Notes under the pieces: model-generated
Told to the model about the DNA's origin: nothing
Database searches by the model: none
The model's input: the letters and a program-made list of their open reading frames with translations, nothing else
Assembly: GCF_004217335.1 (NCBI RefSeq)
Contig: NZ_SHMP01000008.1
Coordinates: forward strand, 62,001-126,000
Direction: 5' to 3'
From: Natrinema hispanicum
Lineage (GTDB): Archaea; Halobacteriota; Halobacteria; Halobacteriales; Natrialbaceae
DNA length: 64,000 nt
Program-made: the position numbers and the translations under genes
Shown: in pieces, positions 15,796 to 24,553 of the stretch
Layout of the letters: each line of letters opens with the position of its first letter
Numbering within the stretch: the stretch's first letter is position 1

Positions 15796-16956
15796 ATGAT
15801 GCGGCGGAGGGTCGAACAGGGGCTACAGGGGGTGGTGCTCGTCGTACTCGTTTCGCTCGTCGCGGGACAGGTACTCGGCCAGCCGATCCTGCTTGGGTTC
15901 GTCGAGACGGGGAGCATGGAGCCGACCATCGAGACCGGCGACGGCTTCGTCGCACTCCCGAGTGAGGTGACTGGCGAGCCGGAGCAGGGCGATGTCGTTG
16001 TCTTCGAGGCAAAAGAGATCCAGGGCGGCGGACTGACGACCCACCGTATCGTCGAAGAGACCGACCGGGGGTATGTGACGCGCGGGGACGCGAACCCGTT
16101 TACCGACCAAGACGGCGACGAGCCGTACGTTCAGGATGCCCAGATCGTCGCCGAAGCGTGGCAGGTAAACGGCGAAGTCGTGACGATCCCAGCGTTCGGG
16201 ACGGCAGTCATGACCGCAAGCGACACACTCGAGCGCGTCCAGACGCGGCTGGCCGTTACACTCGGCGTCCGGAGCCTTTCGGGTACGTCGGGACTTGCGC
16301 TTCCGATTCTCGGTGTTTCGATCGTTCTCTACGTCGTCGAGACGATCCGCGAACGCCGGGAGCCGTCGCTCGAGTCGCACACTGACGACGAGGGCGACGA
16401 CTGGCTCGATCCCCGATTGCTCTCGGCTGGCTTCGCGCTACTGGTCGTCGTCGCGGCTGCAGCGGCGATGATCGTGCCGGCCGGCACGCAGTCCTATGCC
16501 GTCATCAGCGCGGAGTTCGAGTCGGAGCGACCAGTCGTGATCGAGCAAGGGACAACCGGCGAGATTCCCTATCCGGTTTCTAACGGTGGGTTCGTTCCCG
16601 TACTCTCCTATGTCGAGCCCGGCAGCGACGACGTGGCCGTCGATCCCGGCCGGATGATCGTCGGTCCACGCGAGAAGACGACGGTGACAGTCTCGATTAC
16701 GGCTCCCGAAGAGACGGGTCACTATCCAACGTATATCACCGAGTATCGCTACCTGTACGTGCTCCCGGCACCGGTCATTGACGCCCTCTATGTGTTCCAC
16801 CCATGGGCACCGCTCGCGACGATCCTGTCGCTGCTGGGCGGTGGCACCTACGTCCTCGGGCGTGCCCTCGCTGGACCGGGCGACGTCCGCTCGAGACGAG
16901 CGGCGATCCGAAGCCGCTGCAGGGAGACGCAATCGATTGTTCGACGGCAAGACTGA
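15796..16956 (+). CDS. Signal peptidase I (archaeal type) with C-terminal extension
   Basis: This is a 386-residue membrane serine protease. An N-terminal helix (about 10-35) precedes GFVETGSMEPTIETGD with the catalytic Ser at residue 40. THRIVEE supplies His83, which takes the place of the bacterial lysine, and YVTRGDANPFTDQDGD supplies the acidic residues, so this is the archaeal/ER Ser-His-Asp class, also found in SipW. Extra helices lie near 160-185 and 215-235. An extracytoplasmic beta domain (about 240-330) and a final helix (about 335-360) extend it well beyond a housekeeping enzyme. Its placement beside DUF1102 genes suggests it is dedicated to them. ATG codons at 15796 and 15799 are both possible starts. 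Confidence 0.85.
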   Translation: MMRRRVEQGLQGVVLVVLVSLVAGQVLGQPILLGFVETGSMEPTIETGDGFVALPSEVTGEPEQGDVVVFEAKEIQGGGLTTHRIVEETDRGYVTRGDANPFTDQDGDEPYVQDAQIVAEAWQVNGEVVTIPAFGTAVMTASDTLERVQTRLAVTLGVRSLSGTSGLALPILGVSIVLYVVETIRERREPSLESHTDDEGDDWLDPRLLSAGFALLVVVAAAAAMIVPAGTQSYAVISAEFESERPVVIEQGTTGEIPYPVSNGGFVPVLSYVEPGSDDVAVDPGRMIVGPREKTTVTVSITAPEETGHYPTYITEYRYLYVLPAPVIDALYVFHPWAPLATILSLLGGGTYVLGRALAGPGDVRSRRAAIRSRCRETQSIVRRQD

Positions 16957-16963
16957 GACACAC

Positions 16964-18346
16964 ATGACATTCCTATCGACAGCAACAAGCGAAGCGGGGG
17001 ATGAGGAGCGACGGCTGCGGCTTCACGTTTTGCTCGAGAAGTATCGAACGATACTGATCGTCGCGTGCATTGTCTTCGTGGCGCTCGGCGGGTGGTTGAG
17101 TTACGGCGCGTACGCGAATCCAGGCGAGGAGACGACACAGCAACGTGAGCACGCTTGGACTGCGACGGGCGACGTCGCACACGGCGTCACGGTTACGGAG
17201 CCGAACTCGGTCTATCCGACTGGAACGCGACTCGAGAACGAGTCGCTGTACTACACGGCGATCAGCCCGACGATCGACGGCGAGTTCGTTGGGGGATACG
17301 AGTCACGGACTGGAGACAGCGTCAACGTCTCGCTTTCGGTCGATCTGGTCTACCGCGCGGTCGAACCTGACGGCGAGGCTGTCTATTGGAGCGAGCGAGA
17401 ACGGGTCGTCTCAACGACCAGTGAAGACGTCAAGCCGGACGAGAACGTCACTGCCGCGTTCGCTGTTAACGTCAGCGACGTCGCAAGCCGGATCGACGAG
17501 ATCGAATCCGATTTAGGAGCCAGTCCAGGAGAGACCGAGGTCGTACTCGAGTTCAACCGAGAGATCGAGGGGACCATCGACGGCGAGCAGCGATCGGTCG
17601 CGAGCAGCTATCGGGCTCCGATACACGTCGAGGAAGGGACGTACTGGATCGAAAGTGCGAGTTCGTACGATGAGACGTACGAGGAATACAAGACCGAAGT
17701 TGTCCCTGCCTCGGCTGGCCCACCACGGACCGTCGGTGGGCCGGTACTCTTGCTGATCGGCGTCGGTGGTCTTGGAGGACTCGCGTACGCTTCACGACGT
17801 CTCCCCGAGGTGACGGCGGCCGAACGCGAGTGGCTTTCGTACCGCGACGACCGCGACCAGTTCGAGGAGGTAATCACGACCGTGGCGTTGCCAGATGCAG
17901 CACTCGAGGGACCGCACGCGAACTCGGCGACGCTAGCGGCGCTGGCCGAGTTCGCAATCGACGTCAACGCTGCGGTCGTCTTCGATCCGGAGCGGGGGCT
18001 GTACGTCGTCCGCCACAACGGGATCGTATACGTCTTCGAGCCACCGACACCCGCGTCGGGAGCCGACAGCAGCGACAACACGGATTCCGGCGACGACGAG
18101 CAGATTTCGTTCATCGACGCGTCCGATTTAGTATCACCGAGCGAGGACGAGGCGTCGAATGGCGGATCCACATCGAAGTCCGATACTAATCCCTCGCAAC
18201 CGAGGGCTGATGACCCGGGTATGTTTGACGGACTCGAGACACCACCAGATGAGACCGATGACGTCAACTCGAGCGATCGAGACGCACGTATAGACGAGGC
18301 GGAGTCGGACGTGGCCGATATAGACGACACGTCCGGTGGCGACTGA
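16964..18346 (+). CDS. DUF5305-type membrane-anchored protein
   Basis: This 460-residue protein begins at 16964, seven bases after the signal peptidase stop. A longer frame back to 16778 only overlaps that gene. It has a short cytoplasmic N-terminus, a helix (about 27-45, ILIVACIVFVALGGWLSYGA) and a large extracytoplasmic beta domain (about 55-245) with LENESLYYTAISPTIDGEFV and SVNVSLSVDLVYRAV typical of DUF5305. A second helix (about 255-275) and a cytoplasmic domain follow, ending in an acidic Ser/Asp-rich disordered tail. DUF5305 genes accompany signal peptidases of this type in haloarchaea, so it is probably an assembly or anchoring component of the same export system. Confidence 0.75.
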   Translation: MTFLSTATSEAGDEERRLRLHVLLEKYRTILIVACIVFVALGGWLSYGAYANPGEETTQQREHAWTATGDVAHGVTVTEPNSVYPTGTRLENESLYYTAISPTIDGEFVGGYESRTGDSVNVSLSVDLVYRAVEPDGEAVYWSERERVVSTTSEDVKPDENVTAAFAVNVSDVASRIDEIESDLGASPGETEVVLEFNREIEGTIDGEQRSVASSYRAPIHVEEGTYWIESASSYDETYEEYKTEVVPASAGPPRTVGGPVLLLIGVGGLGGLAYASRRLPEVTAAEREWLSYRDDRDQFEEVITTVALPDAALEGPHANSATLAALAEFAIDVNAAVVFDPERGLYVVRHNGIVYVFEPPTPASGADSSDNTDSGDDEQISFIDASDLVSPSEDEASNGGSTSKSDTNPSQPRADDPGMFDGLETPPDETDDVNSSDRDARIDEAESDVADIDDTSGGD

Positions 18347-18697
18347 TCGAACTCGAACGATTTGCTGCCATGGTATTCGTTTTCCATCAGATTTATAATG
18401 ATAGATTTCTAAGCATTAGATGGCGGGAGACACATAGGGTGGCACTCTGCCACCGACCCAATCTGATCCGAGACATCGCTCCCGCCAGTTCGAGATCAGT
18501 TGTCCCAACAGTCAATTGCCAGCTTTCCCCCTCATGATCTCGACTCTTCCGGTGGAACCCACCGACGGGGGCTCCAACGTCAGCCACTGGCTGGCGTTTC
18601 TGATTGCACTGTCTCCACGAGTGGGTCGTTCCCGCTTGCGTGAACTCTCTAGAACGTACGATTTTCATCGAACTGGCAGCGGCGCGTTCTAGAGCAT
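18347..18697. other. Convergent intergenic region
   Basis: The region lies between two convergently transcribed genes. It has an AT-rich patch just after 18380 that may terminate the plus-strand transcript. No gene or repeat seen. Confidence 0.35.
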
Positions 18698-21600
18698 TCA
18701 GGCAGTCGTCGGCCTCGAGAGCAGCGATTCGAAGATTTTCTTTTGTGCGCGACGGAGGTGTTGATGGAACGTCGCCGGCGCGATCTCGAGTGAGTCGGCG
18801 ATCTCCTCGCCGGAGGCATCGCGAGGCCACTCGAAAAAGCCTGCGTGATAGGCAGCATCGAGGGCTGCTCGCTGGCGGTCGGTGAGTTCGTCCGTGAGCA
18901 CGTGACGGACACGTTCAGCGGTGGTGTCAGGACGCGCAGTTTGACGGTGTTTTAGCAACTCTGCGGTCGGATAGGTCGTCTGGACAGCGTCGATGACCTG
19001 TCGGATATCTGCACCTGGGGCGAGGTGAAGCGTCATCTGATAGCCATTGTCGTCGATGACAGCGCTTTTGACGGCACCACCGAGTGAGGCGAGCGTCGAC
19101 AGCACCGGCGGTTCGGAAAGCCGAAGTTCGAAGTTCGTCATCCCGTCGGTAGTCCGGTAGGTGACAGCAGTCCAGTGAGGGAGTGCATCGACGAGCCCAT
19201 CTAAACTCTCGATAGCGTCTTCAGTGACTGTCCCGTAGACGAGGAATTCATCGTTCTCGATGGGAACTGTGTGGTCAATCGTGATCGAGCCGTCGGCTGG
19301 CGTATCGGCCCCCGTGACGTCGAAGATGTCGCGGATGCGGAACTGGAGTTCGACGACATCGTCGCTCATCAATGCCCGCTTGCGCTCGGTGGCAGCGATC
19401 GCGTGGCCGATCACCTCGCCCAGTTGACTGATAACTGCCCGCTCTTTGCCCTCGAACGCGTTCGGCCGGTCGGCATAGACGTTCAAGACTCCGTAGACGG
19501 TGTCCTCGTAGCTGATTGGGATCGCCGCCGACGAGCGGAAGCCGTACTGTTCGATATGGTCGCGCCACGGGTCGTGTCTGCTGTCAGCCTCGATATCCTG
19601 TGTCGTCTGGATCTCACCTTCGAGAATCGCCCGCCCTGTCGGTCCCTTGCTGCGCTCGTCGTCGGGATCGGCGGAGATCGTGATATCATCGAGATAGCCC
19701 TCGACGCCGGCCTCCGTTCGCATCGTCACCGTCTGTGAAGCGATATCGACATCCCCGATCCACGCGAACAGGTACGACTCTGCCTCGGCGAGTCGCTCGC
19801 AAGCTACTTGCTCGATCTCCGAGCGTGTCGACTGGTCGATGACTTCATCGGTGATGCTGCGGACGACGTCGTTGAGATTGTTCAGTGCAGCGAGTTGCTC
19901 GCGCTGGCGCTCGAGGACCTGTTCGTATTCTTTGCGCTCGGTGATGTCCTGTGCCGCGCCGCGGAGGGCGATGATCTCGCCGTCGTCTCGAACGGGCTCA
20001 CCGATACTTCGGATCCATCGCTGATCACCAGCAGCCGTGAGAATCCGGTTTTCGATATCGTAGGCGTCCCCGTCTTCGATCGCACGGTCGAGGGCCTCGT
20101 TGAGATGGTCCCGGTCCGCCGGCGGCAGATGGTCGAGTACCCACTCGAGATCGACCTCCTGATCTGGCGAGCGCTCGAAGATCCGGTAGACCTCGTCGGT
20201 CCAGTGGAGGGCTGGAGGCTCGTCGGTTAGGTCGAGTTCCCAGGCACCAACGCTCGCCAGTTGCTGTGATTGCTCCAGGAGCTCCGTTGTTCGCTCGAGG
20301 CTGGTCTCCCGTTCGCGGAGCTGGCGCTCGTGTCGCTTGCGCTCGGTGATGTCGGTCGCGTACACCGAGAGGCCGGACGCCGAGGGATACACGCTGACGA
20401 TCTCCCAGATGTCAAGCGGCGCAGAGTAGCGTTCGAAACTCGTCGCGGTCTGGGTGGCCAGCGCCGTCTCGTATCGGTCCCGGAGTGGGTCATCGTCGGG
20501 GATGGACAGCGCCTGCCAGATGTTCCTGCCCAGGAGTTCTGACTCGGAGTGGCCCAGCAGTGTTTCGGCACGGTCATTGACGTACGTAAATTGCAGGCCG
20601 TCGTCAAGCGCGTAGAACGCGTCGTCGATCCGCTCGAACACTGCTTCGAGTTCGGCCTCGAGGTCGTTGTGTTGGCGCTCGAGGTGCTGTGCTTGCGCTT
20701 TGAGTTGCGTAATATCGGCTGTTGTGACGATGACGCCGTCGTCGAGCGGTTCGGCGTTCACGGAGAGCCATCGCATTTGGCCATCACCACTGTCGACCTG
20801 TATGTGCTGATCGACGACTGACTCGCCGGTCGCGAGTACTCGAGCTGCCGGTCGCTCTTCGTACGGCATTTCCTCGCCATCCTCGTCGAACAGGGGCACG
20901 TCGCCGAGCACGTACGTCGTCGGATCGTCTCCACTCACTCCGAGATACTCGGCGAATCGGCGGTTCACGCGGCGTATTTGGCCGTCAGCATCAAAGATTC
21001 CAATTCCGATCGGACTGGACTCGAGGACGCGCTCGAGGAGGGTTCGTTCCGTACGATGGGCACGCTCCGAGCGCTTCTGGTCGGTTATGTCGTAGTAGAG
21101 TTCGATGCGCCCGCCGGCGTACGTCCCAGACTCGATCGGTTTGCTCTGGTGTTCGAGCCAGCGCGTCTGTCGGTTCTCACTCGCCGTGACGCGACACTCG
21201 AACTGTTCGATGTACGTATTATCCTCGTAGGCCGCCAGCACGGTGTCAGCAAACGACGTGCCGTCTGCGACGGCCGAGGCAAGCTGATCCCTAATGAGGT
21301 CGCGCTTGTTCTGACCGAGTGCATGCTCACGCTCGAGGCCGAAGTACTGTTCGGCCGTCTCATTGAGCTGTGCTACCTCGAGATCTGCGTCGATAACGAA
21401 CAGCCCGATTTCGGCGTCGTCGAGCACGTCGCTGACTGGGAGCTCGGCACCGGGCGGTGGCTCTCCATCACTGGTCGATCGATCGGCCGCTGACGGTGGC
21501 CGCCACCAGACACGGGCACTTGCACCGACCTTTTTGGTCTCGATCCGGTCGTGCTCGACGAGTTGCTCGAGTCGGCTGTAGGTGCTCCGTCGGCCGAGAT

Positions 21601-21700
21601 CGAGTTGGTCTGCCACCTCGGTTGTCGTCCGCGGTTCTCCGGAGCCACCAAAGCATGCAAGCGTTTCCCGGAGACGCTTGGTCAACGCAGAAGCTGTCAT
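18698..21700 (-). CDS. PAS/GAF sensor regulator with HTH-10 (bacterio-opsin-activator type)
   Basis: This 1000-residue soluble sensor-regulator has several domains in order. A winged helix comes first (about 1-70, TTTEVADQLDLGRRSTYSRL). Four PAS domains follow (about 90-205, 215-335, 345-455, 475-595), several ending in DITxxKRxER/ERKxYE. Then come a GAF domain (about 605-765, GRAILEGEIQTTQDIEADSR), a BAT domain (about 775-925) and an HTH-10 domain (about 930-990, LTDRQRAALDAAYHAGFFEW). No histidine kinase core is present, so signals are presumably passed directly to DNA binding. A helix at each end is unusual. It is convergent with the surface locus and 281 bases from the divergent iron-boxed gene at 21982. 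A redox or light ligand is possible but not shown. Confidence 0.85.
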   Translation of the reverse strand: MTASALTKRLRETLACFGGSGEPRTTTEVADQLDLGRRSTYSRLEQLVEHDRIETKKVGASARVWWRPPSAADRSTSDGEPPPGAELPVSDVLDDAEIGLFVIDADLEVAQLNETAEQYFGLEREHALGQNKRDLIRDQLASAVADGTSFADTVLAAYEDNTYIEQFECRVTASENRQTRWLEHQSKPIESGTYAGGRIELYYDITDQKRSERAHRTERTLLERVLESSPIGIGIFDADGQIRRVNRRFAEYLGVSGDDPTTYVLGDVPLFDEDGEEMPYEERPAARVLATGESVVDQHIQVDSGDGQMRWLSVNAEPLDDGVIVTTADITQLKAQAQHLERQHNDLEAELEAVFERIDDAFYALDDGLQFTYVNDRAETLLGHSESELLGRNIWQALSIPDDDPLRDRYETALATQTATSFERYSAPLDIWEIVSVYPSASGLSVYATDITERKRHERQLRERETSLERTTELLEQSQQLASVGAWELDLTDEPPALHWTDEVYRIFERSPDQEVDLEWVLDHLPPADRDHLNEALDRAIEDGDAYDIENRILTAAGDQRWIRSIGEPVRDDGEIIALRGAAQDITERKEYEQVLERQREQLAALNNLNDVVRSITDEVIDQSTRSEIEQVACERLAEAESYLFAWIGDVDIASQTVTMRTEAGVEGYLDDITISADPDDERSKGPTGRAILEGEIQTTQDIEADSRHDPWRDHIEQYGFRSSAAIPISYEDTVYGVLNVYADRPNAFEGKERAVISQLGEVIGHAIAATERKRALMSDDVVELQFRIRDIFDVTGADTPADGSITIDHTVPIENDEFLVYGTVTEDAIESLDGLVDALPHWTAVTYRTTDGMTNFELRLSEPPVLSTLASLGGAVKSAVIDDNGYQMTLHLAPGADIRQVIDAVQTTYPTAELLKHRQTARPDTTAERVRHVLTDELTDRQRAALDAAYHAGFFEWPRDASGEEIADSLEIAPATFHQHLRRAQKKIFESLLSRPTTA

Positions 21701-21925
21701 TGCGCGCTCTAGAGCGAGTCTGGTAAATAACTCCTCCGCCGGTGGAAAGACCCCGGTATGGAAGGCTGACAGTCATTCCGCTCGCCCGTCTCGAGCGGAC
21801 CACAGCAGTAAGCCCGATCCGTTCGGCGCAGACCACCTAATCGTATCTAGTATCTGCGTCCCGATGCTGGGTCACTGTGAGGAATCCCACCGATTTGATA
21901 GTCTAATAAGCGACTCAGACATTGG

Positions 21926-21941
21926 TTTAGGCCGACCTAAA
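21926..21941. promoter_or_regulatory. Iron box 1 (DtxR/IdeR-type palindrome)
   Basis: TTTAGGCCGACCTAAA, a palindrome of TTTAGG and CCTAAA arms around four bases, 41 bases upstream of the gene at 21982. It is one of eight in the window. Confidence 0.7.
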
Positions 21942-21959
21942 TCGAAAGTGATTAATTAG

Positions 21960-21975
21960 TTTAGGCTCGCCTAAA
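21960..21975. promoter_or_regulatory. Iron box 2
   Basis: TTTAGGCTCGCCTAAA starts 34 bases after box 1 and ends six bases before the ATG at 21982, where it would cover the transcription start. An AT-rich TTAATTAG just upstream may be the TATA element. Binding of a metal-loaded repressor here would block initiation. Confidence 0.75.
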
Positions 21976-21981
21976 TCTTGT

Positions 21982-23196
21982 ATGTCACAATCAGAGCGAC
22001 ACGGGTTAGCACAGCTACGTGTGGTATTTGTCGTTGGAATACTCTGTTGTTCGCTGCTCGCCGGGGCAGGACTCACTACTGCATCGGCATCGGATGTCTA
22101 CGTCACCGTTTCCGACGTTACAGTTTCGAACGACGAACCGACAACTGGTGAGGCTGTCACAGTCACGCCGACAGTCAGCCTTTCGGGCCAGAAAGACGGT
22201 GGATTCGAGGTCACGCAGGTTATTTTGACGGCTCCTGACCAGGGGCGAGTTGACGAAGCGGGCGATCTCGGCGTCATCGCATCCGGTGAAAGTATCGATA
22301 TCCCGCTTCAGACGACGTTCGACACTGCAGGCGAAAAGCGCTTAGTGGTGAACGTGCGCGGAATTAGAACAGACGCAGACGGGAGTACGCAGAAGATCGG
22401 TGTTATCAAGCGGCCGGTCTACGTCAGCGTCTCCGAACCCTCGTCCAATCCGGTGACGGAACCACAACTGCAGATCGATACTGACCGTGCAGTCGCTGGA
22501 TCCGACGTCCCGGTCACGGTAACGGTGTCGAACGGCGACGACAACGCGTTGACTGACCTCGTTCTCCGACTCGAGAACAACGGAACCGTCGAAGACCCAA
22601 CGCGGATTCGTCCGACGCTCGGTGCTGAAAACATGACGACCTTCGATTTCAACGTCCAGCCGCAAAAAGTCGGTTCTAACAGTCTCGAGGCGACGTTGGC
22701 GTACAATAGTGGAAGTCAAGTAACGGCTATTCGGTCGATTCAAGTCGAACCATTACGCGAAGACGTTGATCTGTACGCATCAGTGCTTGAACAAAATGGA
22801 TCGGCGGTGCTTCAGTACCGTGTTACTAACCAGGGGAACGCCCCAATTGACGATGTATCGATCTCGGGGCAAGCAGACGACACGCAGTTGCCAGGTGCAA
22901 CGATCGGGACTGTCAACGCAACGGCTGCTGAGACAGTGACGATTCCGGTCAACAACGTACCGGTCGGGACTGCCGAAATCGAGGCGACGTACACGGTCGG
23001 CGACCGCACAGCGCAGACGAGCCAGACTGTCGACATTACGGAATCGACTGCAACGAAGTCCGAAACCAGCACCAACGGTGAACAGTCGATGACCGCAGCT
23101 GGTGGGTTCGGGGGCCTTCCGTTTACAGGCGTCAGTATCGTCCTCATAGGCCTCGTTAGTGTTGGCCTCGTTGGCTATCGACAGTGGGATCGGTGA
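21982..23196 (+). CDS. Iron-regulated secreted protein with Ig-like modules and LPFTG-type anchor
   Basis: This 404-residue protein has a signal peptide (about 10-37, ending TTASAS), then three to four beta modules of CARDB/NEW3 type (about 40-140, 155-245, 255-345) with GEAVTVTPTVSLSG and YRVTNQGNAPIDDVSISG. A Thr/Ser-rich stalk follows, and then LPFTG, a hydrophobic helix (VSIVLIGLVSVGLVGY) and the basic end RQWDR. That tail is the layout of a sortase substrate, unlike the PGF-CTERM usual in haloarchaea. Two iron boxes precede the start, so it is probably made under iron limitation. A receptor, scaffold or surface-protection role is inferred. Confidence 0.75.
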   Translation: MSQSERHGLAQLRVVFVVGILCCSLLAGAGLTTASASDVYVTVSDVTVSNDEPTTGEAVTVTPTVSLSGQKDGGFEVTQVILTAPDQGRVDEAGDLGVIASGESIDIPLQTTFDTAGEKRLVVNVRGIRTDADGSTQKIGVIKRPVYVSVSEPSSNPVTEPQLQIDTDRAVAGSDVPVTVTVSNGDDNALTDLVLRLENNGTVEDPTRIRPTLGAENMTTFDFNVQPQKVGSNSLEATLAYNSGSQVTAIRSIQVEPLREDVDLYASVLEQNGSAVLQYRVTNQGNAPIDDVSISGQADDTQLPGATIGTVNATAAETVTIPVNNVPVGTAEIEATYTVGDRTAQTSQTVDITESTATKSETSTNGEQSMTAAGGFGGLPFTGVSIVLIGLVSVGLVGYRQWDR

Positions 23197-23303
23197 TCGA
23201 GTTGGGTTGCTAATACCAGGGTGCTATCGAGACAGCTTGGACGTGCGTACAGCACTGTGGGACAAACGCCTCGCGTTCAATTGAGGCGCTAAACTCCTTC
23301 CTC

Positions 23304-23412
23304 ATACTACTGGACAGCAGTCAATACGAAGCCGGTCGCGAATTCGCGGCCGTCCCCATAGGTGACGGCCGCATACGTGCGGCCGGCTTCACGTCGTTCT
23401 GTCCAGCAGTAT
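23304..23412 (+). mobile_element. MITE copy A (about 110 bp)
   Basis: The terminal inverted repeats are ATACTACTGGACAG (left) and CTGTCCAGCAGTAT (right). The interior shares CAGTCAATACGAAG, the hairpin CGGCCGTC...GACGGCCG and ACGTCGTTCTGTCC with copies B and C. It has no coding capacity. It is preceded at 23279-23303 by GAGGCGCTAAACTCCTTCCTC, which resembles the 3' end of the broken M48 gene at 35172-35198. Confidence 0.8.
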
Positions 23413-23623
23413 CAGCAACCGCCGACCGAAGAGCAGGCACGAGTAGCGAGGGATCCAGCGCCGTATGGACTCCTTTCTCACGGTCTCGAAGAAGGAGGAG
23501 CGAGGCACTCCGAATCACCGTCTTCAAAACCGCTCTGTGATTCTGACGGGCTGTGAAAATCATTACGTAATTTTTGAGTGTCTGTGTGGACTGCGCTCCG
23601 GGTGTCTCACTCCACTGTGTGGC
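23413..23623. other. Gene-poor stretch after MITE A
   Basis: No complete gene. A minus-strand frame (about 23440-23563) has a protein-like Leu/Arg/Ala composition, but it runs into the MITE and has no family I recognise. Confidence 0.3.
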
Positions 23624-23764
23624 TCAGGCAGGCTGGGTGTCAAGAATGGTCACCCAATGGGTGGGATTATCAGCCTCGTGATTACTGGCAGCCCAGTTCG
23701 CATCAGCCCACTCCGTGAACGTCTGGCCAAACTCGCACTTGTCACACCGTAGTTCGTATGTCAT
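23624..23764 (-). CDS. 46-residue CxxC protein
   Basis: It starts at 23764 with MTYELRCDKCEFGQTF and ends WVTILDTQPA. A single CDKC pair and a later conserved-looking HEADNPTHW suggest a half zinc-ribbon, with His residues completing the site. A longer frame back to 23866 exists. The shorter start is favoured because its ATG overlaps the TGA of a decayed upstream reading frame (ATGA), a typical operon junction. The sequence is of a type common in haloarchaea with unknown function. Confidence 0.6.
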   Translation of the reverse strand: MTYELRCDKCEFGQTFTEWADANWAASNHEADNPTHWVTILDTQPA

Positions 23765-24044
23765 ATGAGCACATTCAACATGGTGGGCCTTAACAGTATT
23801 CCAGTGCCACCGTTGGCCGGTTCTGTTTTCCCCTCGAGTCTCCAGGTATCGTCCGAGTAGCCCCACATTCTCAAGAAGAGTTCACGTTGCACGGCGTTAC
23901 CGTCGGGTTCGGAGTCGGCGAAGTAGTACCACAAAACATCTTTGAGCCGGGTTTTCTATTTTTGCTCTTCGAGATAGCCGTCATATCGATCAAAAGAGCA
24001 GTATTTGCGCTGAGAGACAGGTAGTGATCGAGGTCCAAGACTGG
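23761..24044 (-). pseudogene. Decayed gene upstream of the 46-residue CxxC gene
   Basis: The minus-strand frame reads YCSFDRYDGYLEEQK, a TAG at 23956-23958, then TRLKDVLWYYFADSEPDGNA and ELFLRMWGYSDDTWRLEGKT, and stops at 23761. Further upstream the natural sequence (VLDLDHYLSLSA) is in another frame, so at least one indel and one nonsense mutation are present. Its stop overlaps the start of the downstream 46-residue gene, so the pair was once an operon. MITE B sits only a few bases from its 5' end. The family is not recognised. Confidence 0.45.
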
Positions 24045-24050
24045 GTACTG

Positions 24051-24160
24051 ATACTGCCGGATAGAACGACGTGACGATCGGTCGCTCTGGTGCGGCTATC
24101 ACCGGTGAAGACGGACGCGAATTCACGAGCGACTTCGTATTGACTGCTGTCCGGTAGTAT
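24051..24160 (-). mobile_element. MITE copy B (inverted relative to A and C)
   Basis: The ends are ATACTGCCGGATAG and CTGTCCGGTAGTAT. The interior reads as the reverse complement of copies A and C (GAACGACGTGA near the left end, CTTCGTATTGACTGCTGTCC at the right). The central GGTGAAGACGG hairpin arm has diverged. It is non-coding. Confidence 0.8.
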
Positions 24161-24270
24161 TACAAGTGGAATCGGAGAATGTTCTAGTACTTGGCCCCGA
24201 GGCTATTCACGCGAGCGTTTAGATCGGGACGAGATACGTTGCGATACGGGGAATCGAACAGTCGGGCTGG

Positions 24271-24549
24271 TCACCTGATGATGGTAACTGGGACTGGGGC
24301 GCGCTTGAGAACGCTCTGGGCGACGCTGCCGAGGAGGACACGGGTGAGCCCTGTGCGGCTATGCGAACCCATTATGATCAGATCGATATCGTGTTCGTTG
24401 ACGTACTCGATACTCTCATCCGCTGGTTTGCCGAAAACGTATTCAGTCGTAACGCGAGCCTTATGCTCAGACGTATGTGTCCTCATATCTGCGAGTAACT
24501 CCTCAGCGCGATCCGTTACGCGCTCGTCCAGTTCCTCAGCCCCGACCAT
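24271..24549 (-). pseudogene. Truncated universal stress protein (UspA) gene
   Basis: This encodes 92 residues corresponding to the C-terminal two-thirds of a UspA domain, including FGKPADESIEYVNEHDIDLI and the nucleotide-binding G-x2-G-x9-G-S motif (IIMGSHSRTGLTRVLLGSVA), ending PVPVTIIR. The N-terminal strand and loop (VLVPTDGS region, about 45 residues) are missing. Upstream DNA encodes the end of an unrelated membrane protein, so the gene is probably a deletion remnant. A short protein made from the ATG at 24549 cannot be excluded. Confidence 0.55.
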
Positions 24550-24553
24550 CGCT

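Noticed and set aside
16778..16963. Longer start for the DUF5305 gene
   Set aside because: Overlaps the signal peptidase coding frame and encodes Arg/Ser-rich sequence; the ATG at 16964 follows the previous stop by seven bases.
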